A DNA stretch of 64,000 nt from Bacteroidota bacterium (lineage in GTDB: Bacteria > Bacteroidota > Bacteroidia > Chitinophagales > Saprospiraceae): positions 1 to 64,000 of the forward strand of contig JAKOVW010000062.1 in the NCBI GenBank assembly GCA_029781865.1. Direction: 5' to 3'. This document shows positions 45,765 through 55,165 of this stretch, piece by piece (positions within the stretch are counted from its first letter, which is position 1; the number at the start of each line of letters is the position of its first letter). Both the position numbers and the translations under genes were made by a program. Under the pieces are notes generated by a model. The model did no database searches and had not been told where the DNA came from. It saw only the letters and a list, made by a program, of their open reading frames with translations.

Positions 45765-46593
45765 AGCGCAACATACGTTTTTCCAGATTTTCCTTTTCCC
45801 CTAAACTATTATTGCTAATCACATACACCTGCTCAATGTTCGTCATAGACTGACTTAATGCGACATCAATTTTATACGTAAATGAGCCCGCTTCCACTTT
45901 ATACAGATCGACAAAACCAATCAACAGATTTTTGGGAAACACAATAGAATAACCGCTCGTAACAATGGTATCCCCCAATCGCACATCTGCATATTTCTGA
46001 ATGGCTTGTAAATTCATGATCGAAGGATCTTTTCCATTCCAGACTAAAGAACCAAAAAATCCACATCGCTTCAATCTTGCGCTGATATTGGTATTATTAT
46101 GTAATAAAGACATGACCAGTGAATAATGGGCACTGGTATCTGTAACTATACCCACAATTCCTTTTGAAGTGATCACACCCATTCCGGGAGCAATGTGATC
46201 ACTCCCTCCTTTATCCAGCGTAATCATATTATTACGCTTATCCAATGAATTATTAATCACCTTTGCCGGAATGAGTTTATAAATTTTTTGATTTGGAAGT
46301 TGATTAATAGAACTATCGAGTGCGGTACCGGCATTCTGACTGCGATTGATAAACTGACTCAATATTCTCGCATTTTCAGTGGCAATGCTGTCGTATTTTT
46401 CTTTTAAATGAAAATAGGAAACCATATTCTGGAAACGGGACTGAATATTTCCGGCCATGAGCTGATAGGAATGCAGATAAATTTTTTGCTGATTTTGATT
46501 GTATTTGACAATCCAAAACAAGCTGATACATTGCAAAATGATAAACAAAACCAGGGAACCATTTTGAACGATTACTCTGGCTATTTTCCACAT
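45757..46593 (-). CDS. mreC: Rod shape-determining protein MreC
   Basis: The 278-aa protein has one N-terminal membrane helix (SLVLFIILQCISLFWIVKYN), a coiled region (~40-95), and the two-barrel periplasmic MreC domain. That domain has GMGVITSKGIVGIVTDTSAHYSLVMSLLH and RLGDTIVTSGYSIVFPKNLLIGFV. It bridges MreB in the cytoplasm and PBP2 in the periplasm. It overlaps mreD and lies 191 bp downstream of mreB, with no obvious terminator between them. Confidence 0.93.
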   Translation of the reverse strand: MWKIARVIVQNGSLVLFIILQCISLFWIVKYNQNQQKIYLHSYQLMAGNIQSRFQNMVSYFHLKEKYDSIATENARILSQFINRSQNAGTALDSSINQLPNQKIYKLIPAKVINNSLDKRNNMITLDKGGSDHIAPGMGVITSKGIVGIVTDTSAHYSLVMSLLHNNTNISARLKRCGFFGSLVWNGKDPSIMNLQAIQKYADVRLGDTIVTSGYSIVFPKNLLIGFVDLYKVEAGSFTYKIDVALSQSMTNIEQVYVISNNSLGEKENLEKRMLRYE

Positions 46594-46784
46594 CGGTTTA
46601 GTCTTTTAAGCTATAGGCTTGATGCTATATACTACAGGCAATATGCTGTTGGTTGAAAAGTTAATGAATCTTGCCTCATGTGAACCGGGAATAATTTTAT
46701 TTCAGAAAGTAGTGCCAACATCGGTATTTAATATTCAAACATTATGGAATCTGATTAGTCTTAAGTCCTGAGCTTACCACATCA

Positions 46785-47816
46785 TCAGATGCTTTTCCTG
46801 TCGATCAAAAATGAAAACCGGTCTGTATTTTTTAAGGCAAGCCCGGTACCGCGCACGACAGCACGCAAAGGGTCCTGAGCCACAACCACAGGAAGTTTCG
46901 TTTTTAATGACAGCCTTTTATCCAATCCTCTCAGCAAAGCACCTCCTCCGGTCAGATAAAGACCAGTTCGGTATATATCAGATGAAAGCTCAGGTGGTGT
47001 AAGCTCCAATGCTTTCAAAACGGCTTCTTCTATTTTCATAATGGATTTATCCAACGCCTCCGCCGTTTCTTCATAGCGGATGAGTATCTGCCGGGGAATT
47101 CCGGTCATCAAATCCCTTCCGTTTATCGCATAAAGATCAGGTGGATTTTCAAGTGTTTTAAGCGCCGATCCAATATTGATCTTCATTTGTTCAGCGGTGC
47201 GCTCTCCGATAAGCATGTTATGCTCCCTCCGCATGTAATCAATGATATCACTGGTAAACTCATCACCGGCCACACGTATAGATTGATCACAGACTATCCC
47301 GGATAAGGCAATGACGGCAATTTCCGTCGTACCGCCTCCAATATCGATAACCATGTTGCCAATGGGTTCTTCGACGTCAAGCCCGATACCCAGTGCAGCG
47401 GCCATCGGTTCATGAATCAAATAAGTTTCTTTGGAGTCAACGTGATCTGCTGAATCAAAAACAGCCCGTTTCTCGACTTCGGTAATTCCCGAAGGAATAC
47501 AAATCACCATTCGCAAATGGGTGAAGAACCTCCTCTTGGTTCCGATCATATTGATCATGCCCTGGATCATGGCTTCGGCAGCCTGAAAATCGGCTATCAC
47601 ACCGTCTTTCAAAGGCCGGATGGTCTCGATGTTTTTATGGGTTTTTTCATGCATTTGCATGGCCTTATTGCCCACTGCAATTACATCCCCTGTTTTTTTA
47701 TCAACAGCTACAATGGATGGCTCATCCACCACCACTTTATCATCCTGTATGATCAATGTATTGGCTGTACCTAAATCTACAGCCAGCTCCTGAACAAATA
47801 AATTAAATACTTTCAT
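46785..47816 (-). CDS. mreB: Rod shape-determining actin homologue MreB
   Basis: The 343-aa actin-fold ATPase has the phosphate-1 motif LAVDLGTANTLI at residues ~11-22, phosphate-2 NMVIDIGGGTTEIAVIALSGIV, and the adenosine motif LTGGGALLRGLDKRL. The length matches bacterial MreB. It forms membrane-bound filaments that guide lateral wall synthesis. It is first in the mreBCD-mrdA-folA set on the minus strand. A -7-like box lies upstream at 47903-47910. Confidence 0.96.
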   Translation of the reverse strand: MKVFNLFVQELAVDLGTANTLIIQDDKVVVDEPSIVAVDKKTGDVIAVGNKAMQMHEKTHKNIETIRPLKDGVIADFQAAEAMIQGMINMIGTKRRFFTHLRMVICIPSGITEVEKRAVFDSADHVDSKETYLIHEPMAAALGIGLDVEEPIGNMVIDIGGGTTEIAVIALSGIVCDQSIRVAGDEFTSDIIDYMRREHNMLIGERTAEQMKINIGSALKTLENPPDLYAINGRDLMTGIPRQILIRYEETAEALDKSIMKIEEAVLKALELTPPELSSDIYRTGLYLTGGGALLRGLDKRLSLKTKLPVVVAQDPLRAVVRGTGLALKNTDRFSFLIDRKSI

Positions 47817-48238
47817 TCCGTCGGTCTGGTCTAGTCAAATTATCAAAAATCAATCCAATTAAGAAGATTGTCAAATCGGATAGTAGTTCAAGGAAAAGTT
47901 TGCAAAAATACATAAAATCCGAACAAAAACGCCAGGCTGCTTCTGCTGTTGAATGTAATTCATTCCAATAAAAGCACTTGTGTTCTAAACCAGCCTTTCT
48001 CCAACCCGGAATCTCATTTCATAAATGAATTTCTTAAGTCTATGAATCCGGAAAATGGGTTAAAAAATGAATCCGGTTTGCTTGTTCTGACTACTAAATG
48101 GAATTAATTGATTTAAGTTGTTGAAATGATATTTATAATTGAAAATCAATGCATTAAATGACTCCCTGCCCCTTCGTACTGACGCTTTAATGAATGCAAG
48201 AAGCTCTGGTTAAAAGGAATAGATCGAAAAAGCTGTTC
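47817..48238. other. 422-bp region upstream of mreB
   Basis: No gene is seen. A minus-strand TATTTTTG box (47910-47903) fits the -7 consensus for mreB transcription, giving a leader of roughly 80 nt. The CAAA tetramer nearest to a -33 position lies only 13 bp away, so the promoter is incomplete by consensus. The rest is AT-rich without clear repeats. Confidence 0.35.
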
Positions 48239-49516
48239 TCATGCCCCCGCAGTCACTAAGATCATTTCTCCGGGATTAAAATATCGGGCTGCAAGACGGC
48301 TAAGCATAGCTGAGTCGGCTTCCAAAATGGCATTCAGCAAACCCGGAAATGCATCTGCACTACCGTATTCCGTAACCAGTACCTTGATAAAACTCATCGT
48401 TTGAAAGGGACCATCCATGTGCCTCATGATATTTCCGCAGATATAATTTTTAACCAGGTCCAATTCATCGAAAGGTATGGCTTCCGTACTCAATTTATTC
48501 AGTTCGTCTTTTATACATGAAATGGCATTGGCAATCTGGTCCGGATTTAATTCTGCACTGATGTAAAAACAACCATCATGAACCAGAGCATCCAAAGTGG
48601 AATGGATGTCATACGTGTAGCCTTTGTCCTCTCTCAGGTTTTTCATCAGGCGCGAACCAAAATAATCCCCGAGAATGGTATTCAATAAATACAGACCAAA
48701 GAAATCCGGATGCTTCTTGGGAATGCAGCGCATACCCATCTTTAAACTGACCTGGGCACATTGGTCGATGGAGAAATGCCTGGTAACCGGAGCCCCGGGG
48801 GCTGCAGTATACTTGAATTCATCTTTTTTTTGGCCTTTTGGGAATTGCAATATGATTTGCTCTAAATGCTTTTCAGCCTGACCCCCCAAATCACCGCAAT
48901 AGAAAACCTCCAGGACGTCTGAAACGTAATTTTCTTTTTGATACTGATGAAGATCGGCGGTTTGCAGTGCTTCAATAAGCGCCGGACTCGTATTATAACC
49001 GTAGACTGTTTCGGCTCCATAAGCCAGGGCCGTAAATTCCCGGTATGAGACATAATCGGGCTCGACCAATTGATGTTGCAGCTGGGATTTAAAAAACAGC
49101 CGTGCCTTATCTAAATCCTCCTCTCTGTAGGCGGGGTTAAGTATCAGATTTACGATAAATCCGGTTAAAAATTCAAAGTGCTTTTGAAGACAACTCATTG
49201 AAATGACCGTAAAATCCAGGTCCGCATGAATCGACAGATTCGCTCCATAGAAATCTATGATGTCTGCCACCTTATGGGCATTTAAGCTGGTAGTGCCTTC
49301 CTGAATCTGGTTAGCAGCCATCCTGGAGGCCAGCTTTTTATGCTCGCTGATCCTGCCATTCCTAAACACTATTTCCAGGGAGCACAAGCCCGGTTTTGAA
49401 GTCTGGATTTGATAGAGCCGGGCCCCATTCGGGAAGTCCTTCTTCTGATAATCCGGCAAAGTCAAGTTCTTCCAATCCACCTTTACCTGTGGAATTTTCA
49501 ACCCAGATACACTCAT
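48239..49516 (-). CDS. M16 family peptidase homologue lacking the zinc-binding HxxEH motif
   Basis: The 425-aa product follows the M16 (pitrilysin/insulinase) fold in two halves. The N-terminal half has LEIVFRNGRISEHKKL and, where active enzymes have HFLEH, the residues RMAAN before QIQEGT. The second half contains SRLMKNLREDKGYTYDIHS, the conserved R..Y substrate-end motif of the M16 C-terminal domain. It therefore resembles the non-catalytic subunit of M16B heterodimers, whose catalytic partner is usually encoded next door. Here no partner gene is adjacent. It has no signal peptide, unlike many Bacteroidota M16 pairs, so it is probably cytoplasmic. Confidence 0.8.
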   Translation of the reverse strand: MSVSGLKIPQVKVDWKNLTLPDYQKKDFPNGARLYQIQTSKPGLCSLEIVFRNGRISEHKKLASRMAANQIQEGTTSLNAHKVADIIDFYGANLSIHADLDFTVISMSCLQKHFEFLTGFIVNLILNPAYREEDLDKARLFFKSQLQHQLVEPDYVSYREFTALAYGAETVYGYNTSPALIEALQTADLHQYQKENYVSDVLEVFYCGDLGGQAEKHLEQIILQFPKGQKKDEFKYTAAPGAPVTRHFSIDQCAQVSLKMGMRCIPKKHPDFFGLYLLNTILGDYFGSRLMKNLREDKGYTYDIHSTLDALVHDGCFYISAELNPDQIANAISCIKDELNKLSTEAIPFDELDLVKNYICGNIMRHMDGPFQTMSFIKVLVTEYGSADAFPGLLNAILEADSAMLSRLAARYFNPGEMILVTAGA

Positions 49517-49530
49517 CTTTGATTCTGTCT

Positions 49531-49561
49531 TTTAATGCAAGCCAAAATAAACGTATTTTTG
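49531..49561 (+). promoter_or_regulatory. Candidate promoter of dnaN
   Basis: TTTA (49531-49534) and TATTTTTG (49554-49561) are separated by 19 bp. They fit the Bacteroidota TTTG-N19-TANNTTTG promoter with one mismatch. The start would fall around 49567, giving a leader of about 90 nt before the ATG at 49659. Confidence 0.55.
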
Positions 49562-49658
49562 TCCACCATATTGAGTGTAAACTTATCGATTGGTTAAGAA
49601 TCCTCCGTATTTAATTGAAATTAAGATCTAATATCGTACAGCAAAATTGATTTGATTC

Positions 49659-50774
49659 ATGAAATTCAGCGTATCCTCCGGTAACTTTCTGGAAAAACTA
49701 AGTAAAGTATCTTCTGCATTGGCTTCTAATCCGGTCATCCCCGTTTTGGAAGATTTTCTGATTTCTTCTAAAGGGAATAACTTAAGCATCACTGCCTCCA
49801 ATCTTGAATTGACCATCACTACTCACATGGAAGCAGAAGTGTCTCAACCGGGTAAAATTGCAATACCGGGTAAAACCTTACTTGAAACCCTGAAATCTCT
49901 TGCAGAACAACCAATCAATATTGATGTCAATGAAGACAGCAATGGAATTACAATAACCTCCCAGTCGGGAAAGTATAAACTGGTCGGAGAGAAAGCGGAA
50001 GATTTTCCTGAGCTCAGCCTGCCTACCAATGAAGACAAAATCACCATCTCGGCTGAACGCCTGATGAGTGCCATAGATAAAACTTCCTTCGCTACCAGCA
50101 ATGATGAAATGAGACAGGCTATGAAAGGAGTTTGCCTCAACATTGATTTTAAATCACTCACTTTCGCTGCCACCGATGCACACAAATTGGTGAAGTACTC
50201 TTTTCTGGATATTAAAAGTGAAGCATCCTCAACGATCATTCTAACCAAGAAATCCTTACTTGCTTTGAAGTCCATTCTGCCAAGAGATGGCGAAGTGGTT
50301 CTTCATTTCGGCAGAACAAAAGCATTTTTCACTTTTGGAGAAACGGTTTTATCCACGCGTTTAATTGAAGCGAAGTATCCCGATTACAACGCTGTAATTC
50401 CAACCAACAATCCATATCAATTACAGGTCAACAGACTGGAATTGTTGTCTGCACTGAAAAGACTGATCGTGTATGCGAATAAATCAACCAATCAGGTCGT
50501 ATTCAACATTCAGGATAAAAGTCTGACCATCTCTTCACAGGATCCGGATATGTCCAATGAAGCTACAGAACAATTGAGTTGTAGTTTTCAGGGCGAACCA
50601 ATGACGATAGGCTTCAATGGTAAATTTTTAGTCGATATGTTATCCGCCATGAACAGCGAAAACATTAGCATCGATTTATCTCAACCGAATAAACCCGGAA
50701 TCCTATTGCCTTCTGAACAAGCTATGGGTGAACAATTACTCATGCTGATCATGCCGATTATGACCAATTATTAA
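49659..50774 (+). CDS. dnaN: DNA polymerase III beta subunit (sliding clamp)
   Basis: The 371-aa product has the three-domain clamp pattern: MKFSVSSGNFLEKLSKVSSAL at the start, FATSNDEMRQAMKGVCLNI, FAATDAHKLVKY in the middle, and a C-terminus ending LLMLIMPIM. The ring-forming dimer tethers polymerase III to DNA. The gene is followed by nadD after 5 bp, so both are probably co-transcribed. It is not next to dnaA or recF here, as is common in this phylum. Confidence 0.96.
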   Translation: MKFSVSSGNFLEKLSKVSSALASNPVIPVLEDFLISSKGNNLSITASNLELTITTHMEAEVSQPGKIAIPGKTLLETLKSLAEQPINIDVNEDSNGITITSQSGKYKLVGEKAEDFPELSLPTNEDKITISAERLMSAIDKTSFATSNDEMRQAMKGVCLNIDFKSLTFAATDAHKLVKYSFLDIKSEASSTIILTKKSLLALKSILPRDGEVVLHFGRTKAFFTFGETVLSTRLIEAKYPDYNAVIPTNNPYQLQVNRLELLSALKRLIVYANKSTNQVVFNIQDKSLTISSQDPDMSNEATEQLSCSFQGEPMTIGFNGKFLVDMLSAMNSENISIDLSQPNKPGILLPSEQAMGEQLLMLIMPIMTNY

Positions 50775-50779
50775 TTTGC

Positions 50780-51370
50780 ATGAATATCGGATTGTTTTTT
50801 GGTTCATTCAATCCAGTTCATACCGGCCATATGATCATCGCTCAGCATCTGGCCAATCAACCAGAAATAGATCAGGTCTGGCTGGTGGTTAGTCCGCATA
50901 ATCCGTTGAAATTAAAATCCAGTCTTGCCAATGATTATGACCGGCTTCATCTGGTCAATCTTGCTGTTGAAGACAATCCCAAAATCAAAAGTTGCAATGT
51001 GGAATTCAAATTGCCACAACCTTCCTATACTATTGATACCCTGGCTTATTTAAAAGAAAAATACCCGCAACATGTATTTGCTCTGATTATGGGTAGCGAC
51101 AATCTCGATAGTCTGACCAAATGGAAGCATTACGAACTCATCCTGCAAAATCATCTGATTTACATCTACAACAGACCTGAAACAGAAAAAGAGAATCCAT
51201 TATCAACACATCCTAATGTGAGATTCTGCAAAGCGCCGTTAATTGAAATTTCATCTACCGAAATCCGGACGATGATCAACGAAGGCCTTTCTGTCAGATA
51301 CCTATTACCGGACAAGGTGTTTGAGTATATTCAAGGCAGCACCATGTATAAATTGAAAAATGAAAAATGA
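50780..51370 (+). CDS. nadD: Nicotinate-nucleotide adenylyltransferase
   Basis: The 196-aa product has the nucleotidyltransferase signature GLFFGSFNPVHTGHMIIA at residues ~4-21 and the C-terminal ISSTEIR motif. It also has QPSYTIDTLAYLKEKYP and IMGSDNLDSLTKW. It adenylates nicotinate mononucleotide in NAD synthesis. It lies 5 bp after dnaN and ends just before repeat array R4. Confidence 0.95.
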   Translation: MNIGLFFGSFNPVHTGHMIIAQHLANQPEIDQVWLVVSPHNPLKLKSSLANDYDRLHLVNLAVEDNPKIKSCNVEFKLPQPSYTIDTLAYLKEKYPQHVFALIMGSDNLDSLTKWKHYELILQNHLIYIYNRPETEKENPLSTHPNVRFCKAPLIEISSTEIRTMINEGLSVRYLLPDKVFEYIQGSTMYKLKNEK

Positions 51371-51959
51371 ATTTGTCCGGTATCCGGAAATTTCAAATAT
51401 CATTTTCATCACAATCATTTCTACAATCCTGTCACCCCTTCGGGGTTTGATTTACAGTTATTATTCAGAATTTTGTTTTTCAACTTCGAAGAGGTGGAAT
51501 TATTATTGCATATTATAACATACATAGTAAACCATGAAAGGGTGACATTTTTTTTCTACAATCATATCACCCCTTCGGGGTTTGATGTGCCGTTATTATT
51601 TGGAATTTTGTTTTTAACCTCGAAGAGGTGGAATTATTATTGCATATTATAACATACATAGTAAACCATGAAAGGGTGACATTTTTTTCTACAATCATAT
51701 CACCCCTTCGGGGTTTGATTTACCATTATTATTCGGAATGACATTTTACAATTTTTCCCCAACCTCGAAGAGGTGGAATTATTGTAATATCATATTACAC
51801 CAATTCTGAACCCTGAAAGGGTGACATTATTGTAATTCCATAGGACGCAAATGTTGAACCCTGAAAGGGTGACATTATTATAGCACATCATGGCATCCAT
51901 TTTTAACCCTGAAAGGGTGACATTATTCCCATACATTCCTTTGAATTCCAATTTTCAAT
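51371..51959. repeat. Palindromic repeat array R4
   Basis: This gene-free region carries three tandem ~134-bp units. CGGGGTTTGA lies at 51441, 51576 and 51709, each after ACCCCTTCGGGG and followed by CGAAGAGGTGGAATTATT and CCATGAAAGGGTGACATT. Three further ACCCTGAAAGGGT hairpins lie near 51812, 51856 and 51905. The palindrome cores match arrays R1-R3, but the spacer sequences differ, so this is a separate local expansion. It lies between the convergent 3' ends of nadD and the T9SS-sorted protein gene. Confidence 0.8.
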
Positions 51960-53096
51960 TTATTTATCCACCACAATTTTTTTGGAAATCAATTTTTTCA
52001 ATTTTCCCGAAGTCGTTTGAATGAAATATATTCCATTTGAAAGATCTTTCATTGGTATAATGTTCCGCAATTTATTGAAGGTATAATTCAAACACAATTT
52101 TCCCATAAAATTGTAAATTCTGACGTCATGCGACTCGCCATCATCATGAAATAAAATCTGCAGGAATTCCTGAACAGGATTTGGATGTATTTCAAAATTG
52201 AATTCTTCTGCTTCCGTCGAATTCGTTGCCTGGTCCAGTTTCATTTCATATAAATTGCCACCCAGATTAATGGTCGAATTATATTCATCTGTCAGATACC
52301 AGGTATTATCTTTAGCATAACAAATGCCCTCCTTTTGCGTGAAGGTTGGAAGTACAATCATTTGCGATTTCCCCTGAAAAAAACGACTCGATTGAAAATC
52401 GGTGAACATCCAAATCCGATCGTGCGATAACAAGATCAATTGCTTTTCTACCGGATTGATTGCTGCTCCTGTGATCCAAAAAAACAACATTGGTCCGGGA
52501 CCGGTTTTAAAACTATCGACTGGGGATAGTTTGTAATCTCCGGGTATGGCAGGCATGGTATACTGATAGGTATAGCCGGTAAATGGGCTCGTCCTGTTTT
52601 TTGAAAATAAATGCAAACTATCCTGATACCATACCATCGCTTCCATATCAAAATTTTGTTCCGCAGACGATGGAGGAAAATCTTTTTGATTTGCATAACT
52701 GAAGGTAATCTTTTCAGCTGTGATCTGATCGGAAGAATGTTGGTCTACATTTTTCAAAATATAAATTTTAAGATTGGTGCGGTCATTATTGTTATTTCCA
52801 AAATCGCCAATGTAGATGGTTCCTTTGTAATCTGTAGTTATATCTTCCCAATCTGTTTTACTCACATTGGTCATTTTTAGAGTGCGCAAAACCCTACAAT
52901 CTGTATTAATCTCGTAAATCTCTTCCGGACTGTTGTTGTCCACCTGGGTCCAAAAGCTAAGACCCTGATTTAAACTGAGAATTCCCGAACTGTGATTCAT
53001 GCGCGAATCCAGTTTGCAGAGTTGATTCCAGGAAGAAGTCTGACTGTGCAGGTTCCAGCCGGATATCCATAACAGTATAATTGCGAAGTGTTTCAT
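51960..53096 (-). CDS. Secreted T9SS-sorted protein
   Basis: The product is 378 aa from the ATG at 53096, which gives the signal peptide MKHFAIILLWISGWNLHSQ; an upstream ATG at 53120 would add eight residues. The middle part (~30-290) is a propeller-like domain with repeated aromatic/aspartate strands (TIYIGDFGNNNNDR, NFDMEAMVWYQDSLHLFSKN, LILLSHDRIWMFTDF). Residues ~300-378 are a T9SS type A sorting domain (FEIHPNPVQEFLQI ... GIYFIQTTSGK...). It is exported and probably surface-attached or released. Substrate and role are unknown. Confidence 0.8.
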   Translation of the reverse strand: MKHFAIILLWISGWNLHSQTSSWNQLCKLDSRMNHSSGILSLNQGLSFWTQVDNNSPEEIYEINTDCRVLRTLKMTNVSKTDWEDITTDYKGTIYIGDFGNNNNDRTNLKIYILKNVDQHSSDQITAEKITFSYANQKDFPPSSAEQNFDMEAMVWYQDSLHLFSKNRTSPFTGYTYQYTMPAIPGDYKLSPVDSFKTGPGPMLFFWITGAAINPVEKQLILLSHDRIWMFTDFQSSRFFQGKSQMIVLPTFTQKEGICYAKDNTWYLTDEYNSTINLGGNLYEMKLDQATNSTEAEEFNFEIHPNPVQEFLQILFHDDGESHDVRIYNFMGKLCLNYTFNKLRNIIPMKDLSNGIYFIQTTSGKLKKLISKKIVVDK

Positions 53097-53194
53097 TAAT
53101 TTAAAATTCAATTTTTCCATTGTGATCCATTGGCTTTCGAATCAGATCGATGAAACCAATATTCACGCATTTAATTATTTGCCGGCTATCCTTA

Positions 53195-53251
53195 CCTACC
53201 CAATCTGCCTAATCTGCGTAATCTGCGTAATCTGTGTAATCTGCGTACCCA
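53195..53251 (-). repeat. Short tandem repeat directly after rsmG
   Basis: On the rsmG coding strand, ACGCAGATT-type 9-mers (GCAGATTAC) repeat about five times and begin within a few bases of the TGA stop at 53252-53254. Confidence 0.7.
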
Positions 53252-53893
53252 TCAATGCAGTTGCAAATAAATCAAATACTTCTCATCAAAATAGTCCTCC
53301 GGAAAACGATCGCGAATATTCCAGATTTCATAATAAGCCTTTGATTTAATTTCTTTGATTTCTTCGGTTATATTTCCTCCTTTATAAGCGATGACACCAT
53401 TGGGCAATGCGGTAACAGAATCTTTCCGGATCAGTGGTTTACTCAGGATGCACAATTGGTTTAGCGTAGTCACTGCGCGGCTTACGACGAAGTGATACTT
53501 GTCTTTGCAATCCTCCGCTCTCAGATGTTTAGCTTCAATATTTTTTAATTGCAATGCCTCTGCCACTTCGCGAACTACTTTTATTTTTTTTCCTGTGCCA
53601 TCAATTGCCGTAAAGGACACTTCCGGATAATAGATTGCCAGCGGTATTGCCGGAAATCCACCCCCGGTACCTAAATCCAGTACACTGCATTTGTGATTCC
53701 ATTGAATAAATTTGGTCAGTGTAAGCGAATGCAAAACATGATGTAAATAAATATGCTGTATATCCTTTCTTGATATGAGATTTACTTTTTCATTAAACGC
53801 TTCATAAATCGCTCTCAATTGATGCAAAGCCAACAATTGATTTTTATCCAGTTCCGGAAAATATTTTAAAAGTAACTCCATTATATCACTCAC
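53252..53893 (-). CDS. rsmG: 16S rRNA (guanine527-N7)-methyltransferase
   Basis: The 213-aa product is RsmG (GidB). It has the SAM-binding motif VLDLGTGGGFPAIPLAIYYP near residues 70-90, FTAIDGTGKKIKVV, and a catalytic-loop region DCKDKYHFVVSRAVTTLNQL. It methylates G527 of 16S rRNA in the cytoplasm, and loss gives low-level streptomycin resistance in other bacteria. It lies 101 bp downstream of the GT2 gene on the same strand. Confidence 0.94.
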   Translation of the reverse strand: MSDIMELLLKYFPELDKNQLLALHQLRAIYEAFNEKVNLISRKDIQHIYLHHVLHSLTLTKFIQWNHKCSVLDLGTGGGFPAIPLAIYYPEVSFTAIDGTGKKIKVVREVAEALQLKNIEAKHLRAEDCKDKYHFVVSRAVTTLNQLCILSKPLIRKDSVTALPNGVIAYKGGNITEEIKEIKSKAYYEIWNIRDRFPEDYFDEKYLIYLQLH

Positions 53894-53929
53894 TTATAAA
53901 TTGCGAATTCCATTTTTATTAGTATCATC

Positions 53930-53975
53930 AACTCCTGGTAATTAGTAATTAGTAATTGTTAATTAGTAATTGCTA
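53930..53975 (-). repeat. TTAATTACTAA-type short tandem repeat after the GT2 gene
   Basis: AATTAGTAATTAGTAATTGTTAATTAG-like units fill the gap between rsmG and the stop codon of the glycosyltransferase gene, immediately 3' of that gene on its coding strand. Confidence 0.65.
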
Positions 53976-53994
53976 AACAATCCCTCTCTCCCAC

Positions 53995-55074
53995 TCACCA
54001 TTTTCTCTTTTTTATCCATAAAAAAGGAAACTGAATCACAAGATGAATCAAATAAATGAGATTTAATACAGGATAATACATACACAGATTCTTTTCTTTG
54101 AAAATTTGACATTGCTTACAAAACAAGGGCCAGCTGATTGACCAGTAAAGCAACAGAGACCCCATTCCAATCCAATAACTTTTAAATATAAATACCCCGA
54201 ACAAGCTGATATGGTAAGCTATAAAGCAGGCAAAGAAAACGATCAGGTAAAGTTTAATGCTCGGGCTGTATCTATTGGATGTGGCATAATGTCTCCATTT
54301 CTGCTTAAAATAAGTTTCATACGAATTTGATGGACCGGAATAAACAAAAGAATCGGAAGCGATGCAGATGGCGGTGTTTGTGGCATTTGCTTTTCTGCTA
54401 ATCAGTAAATCATCATCCCCGTAAGCGAGTTCAGCTTGCAAGGCCTGTGGATCAAATATGGTCTTGTGATAAATTAAATTTCTTCCGGTACCCATATAAG
54501 GAATACCGGTTTCAGAAGCAGAAAGATATTGCAAGGCATTCAAAAGTGTTTCAAAACGGATAAGCCGGTTCAGCCATCCTGTTTTTGTCGTATAAGGCGC
54601 ATAACCAAGAATAATTTCCGTTTCCGGACCTCTTTCCGACATCATAGTTGATAACCAAAAATTTGAAGATGGTCTGCAATCGGCATCAGAAAGGGCAATC
54701 CAATTATACCTGGCATTCGCGATGCCCAAACATAATGCCTGCTTTTTCCCTTTTGTCGTTTTTTGATTGCGCAAATACGTTAACCCGGGATATATGGCCT
54801 GCTGACTTTTTACCCATTCTTCCGTATGGTCATTTGAGCCATCATCAACAAGGATAAGTTCAAACTCAGGATAACTTTGCATCAGAAATGCTTCCAGATT
54901 TCGTTCTAAATGAATTCTTGCATTCCGGGCACAAATGATCACCGAAACAGGCTCCGGATCCTTGAAAGGTTGGACTGTTTTTTTATTAGCTAACCTGTTG
55001 AAAATGAGAAGCCAGTAACATATTATACCCGTCAATGAAATAAGTAAGGAAATGAGCCAGAACGTATCAATCAC
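53995..55074 (-). CDS. Family 2 glycosyltransferase with membrane segments
   Basis: The product is 359 aa from a GTG at 55074 (MIDTFWLISLLISLTGII...). The open frame runs on to 55257, but that extension overlaps the promoter and start of the divergent PorU2-like gene and does not look coding. GT2 motifs are present: VSVIICARNARIHLERNLEAF, FELILVDDGSNDHTEEW, IALSDADCRP, and ELAYGDDDLLISRKAN. One N-terminal and about three C-terminal membrane helices flank the catalytic domain. It is predicted to add sugars from nucleotide donors at the inner-membrane face; the acceptor is unknown. Confidence 0.8.
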   Translation of the reverse strand: MIDTFWLISLLISLTGIICYWLLIFNRLANKKTVQPFKDPEPVSVIICARNARIHLERNLEAFLMQSYPEFELILVDDGSNDHTEEWVKSQQAIYPGLTYLRNQKTTKGKKQALCLGIANARYNWIALSDADCRPSSNFWLSTMMSERGPETEIILGYAPYTTKTGWLNRLIRFETLLNALQYLSASETGIPYMGTGRNLIYHKTIFDPQALQAELAYGDDDLLISRKANATNTAICIASDSFVYSGPSNSYETYFKQKWRHYATSNRYSPSIKLYLIVFFACFIAYHISLFGVFIFKSYWIGMGSLLLYWSISWPLFCKQCQIFKEKNLCMYYPVLNLIYLIHLVIQFPFLWIKKRKW

Positions 55075-55125
55075 CTTTAAAGATAAAAAAACGGGGAAAT
55101 CAATTAATATTACAATATTTTTATA

Positions 55126-55133
55126 TATGTTTG
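55126..55133 (+). promoter_or_regulatory. Candidate -7 box of the PorU2-like gene
   Basis: TATGTTTG fits TANNTTTG and would start transcription about 25 nt before the ATG at 55166. No clear -33 TTTG is seen at 19 bp. It lies inside the long N-terminal extension of the opposite-strand GT2 frame, which supports the shorter GT2 start. Confidence 0.4.
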
Positions 55134-55165
55134 TATCTGATAATCCATTAAGTCTATAGTTTTTT

